This document shows positions 22,275-22,597 of a stretch of DNA of 22,597 nucleotides, one piece after another. The position numbers and the translations under genes are program-made. The stretch's first letter is position 1; each line of letters opens with the position of its first letter. The notes beneath the pieces were generated by a model that ran no database searches, was not told the origin of the DNA, and saw nothing but the letters and a program-made list of their open reading frames with translations. The DNA comes from Bacteroidota bacterium (GTDB lineage Bacteria; Bacteroidota; Bacteroidia; UBA8524): contig DQHT01000075.1 in the NCBI GenBank assembly GCA_003531115.1, forward strand, positions 1 through 22,597, written 5' to 3'.

Positions 22275-22597
22275 GTGAAAGAAAATTTGCGCCACCTTTT
22301 TTTTGATCTGGACCATACCCTTTGGGATTTCGAAACCAATTCAAAAGAAACCCTGGCCGAACTTTTTGATGAACACCGGCTTCATCGATTCGAACTTTTC
22401 GACTTTGCAGGCTTTATGGATGTGTACTCCCATGTAAACCGGGGATTATGGGACCAATACAACCGGGGAGAAATAAGCAAAGAAATGCTCCGCGAACGCC
22501 GTTTTCGTGAAACATTTGAAAAACTCGGATTGGAAAATCAACACCATCCCGAACAGTTTTCTGACCATTACATTTCCCGTTGTACCGAAAAACCGGC
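22275..22597 (+). CDS. HAD-family phosphatase, YjjG-like nucleotidase, N-terminal part
   Basis: The open frame runs off the window after 107 codons. Motif I FFDLDHTLWDFE (nucleophile Asp and acid/base Asp of DxDxT) marks the HAD superfamily. The long alpha-helical cap that follows (ETLAELFDEHRL, NRGLWDQYNRGEISKEMLRE) fits subfamily IA, and the DLDHTLWDFExN form is that of YjjG-like noncanonical pyrimidine nucleotidases, which hydrolyse nucleoside monophosphates. Motifs II-IV are outside the window. No ATG precedes motif I; GTG 22275 is the best start, with TTG 22287 an alternative. A pyrimidine nucleotidase beside upp would be a sensible salvage pair, but the promoter makes it a separate transcript. 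Confidence 0.88.
   Translation, partial: MKENLRHLFFDLDHTLWDFETNSKETLAELFDEHRLHRFELFDFAGFMDVYSHVNRGLWDQYNRGEISKEMLRERRFRETFEKLGLENQHHPEQFSDHYISRCTEKP

Noticed and set aside
1..22597. CRISPR arrays, tRNA or rRNA genes, insertion sequences
   Set aside because: No regularly spaced repeats beyond the 28-base tandem array, no tRNA-like cloverleaf and no transposase frame were seen on either strand.

Overview
The window is ordinary chromosomal DNA of a member of the Bacteroidota, with one small accessory insert. The evidence is a type IX secretion (T9SS) sorting domain, LVIVD-repeat lipoproteins, several small outer-membrane barrel proteins, the Bacteroidota form of the -7 promoter element (TAnnTTTG) in front of ten transcription units, and almost no Shine-Dalgarno sequences. 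Order and genus cannot be fixed from the sequence. Most of the window looks mid-GC (about 45-50% in the lines I counted). The stretch from about 7915 to 10440 is clearly AT-richer (about 32-40% in sampled lines).

Layout. 1-370 (+) is the end of prfA. 427-1560 (+) is a barrel protein with a C-terminal beta domain, converging on an MsbA-type ABC exporter (1644-3458, -). 3488-5438 (-) is a three-gene operon: two LVIVD lipoproteins that look like the two halves of one family protein, then a small barrel protein. 5542-7914 (+) is metF-rsgA-dtd, almost without gaps. 7969-9678 (+) is a DUF262/DUF1524 (GmrSD-like) defence nuclease, facing an AT-rich barrel gene (9712-10404, -). 10481-13987 (-) is ftsH, a LUD-domain gene and lpxH. 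14142-16030 (+) is kbl coupled to comB. 16093-19034 (+) is tatA, gatA and a lytic-transglycosylase-like LysM protein. 19069-19416 (+) is a Cys-rich HMA-like protein, which shares a terminator region with a convergent T9SS cargo gene (19462-20136, -). 20227-21506 (-) is a DUF4783 gene and nadC. 21563-22216 (+) is upp, and a HAD phosphatase gene (22275, +) runs off the end.

Functional themes are housekeeping: translation and its quality control (RF1, GatA, RsgA, Dtd), envelope biogenesis (LpxH, FtsH, TatA, MsbA-like exporter, LysM protein), and nucleotide, NAD and folate metabolism (Upp, NadC, MetF). No intergenic stretch exceeds about 155 bases. I saw no tRNA, rRNA, CRISPR array, insertion sequence or replication origin.

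The points most worth checking are: the LysM protein, whose transglycosylase domain has lost its catalytic Glu; the LVIVD propeller apparently split into two lipoproteins; a palindromic repeat inserted in frame into dtd; a perfect 7-base tandem repeat just after the lpxH stop that predicts an RNA G-quadruplex; the lone DUF262/DUF1524 gene in an AT-rich insert; and repeated placement of the -7 element only 4-9 bases from the start codon, implying near-leaderless mRNAs.
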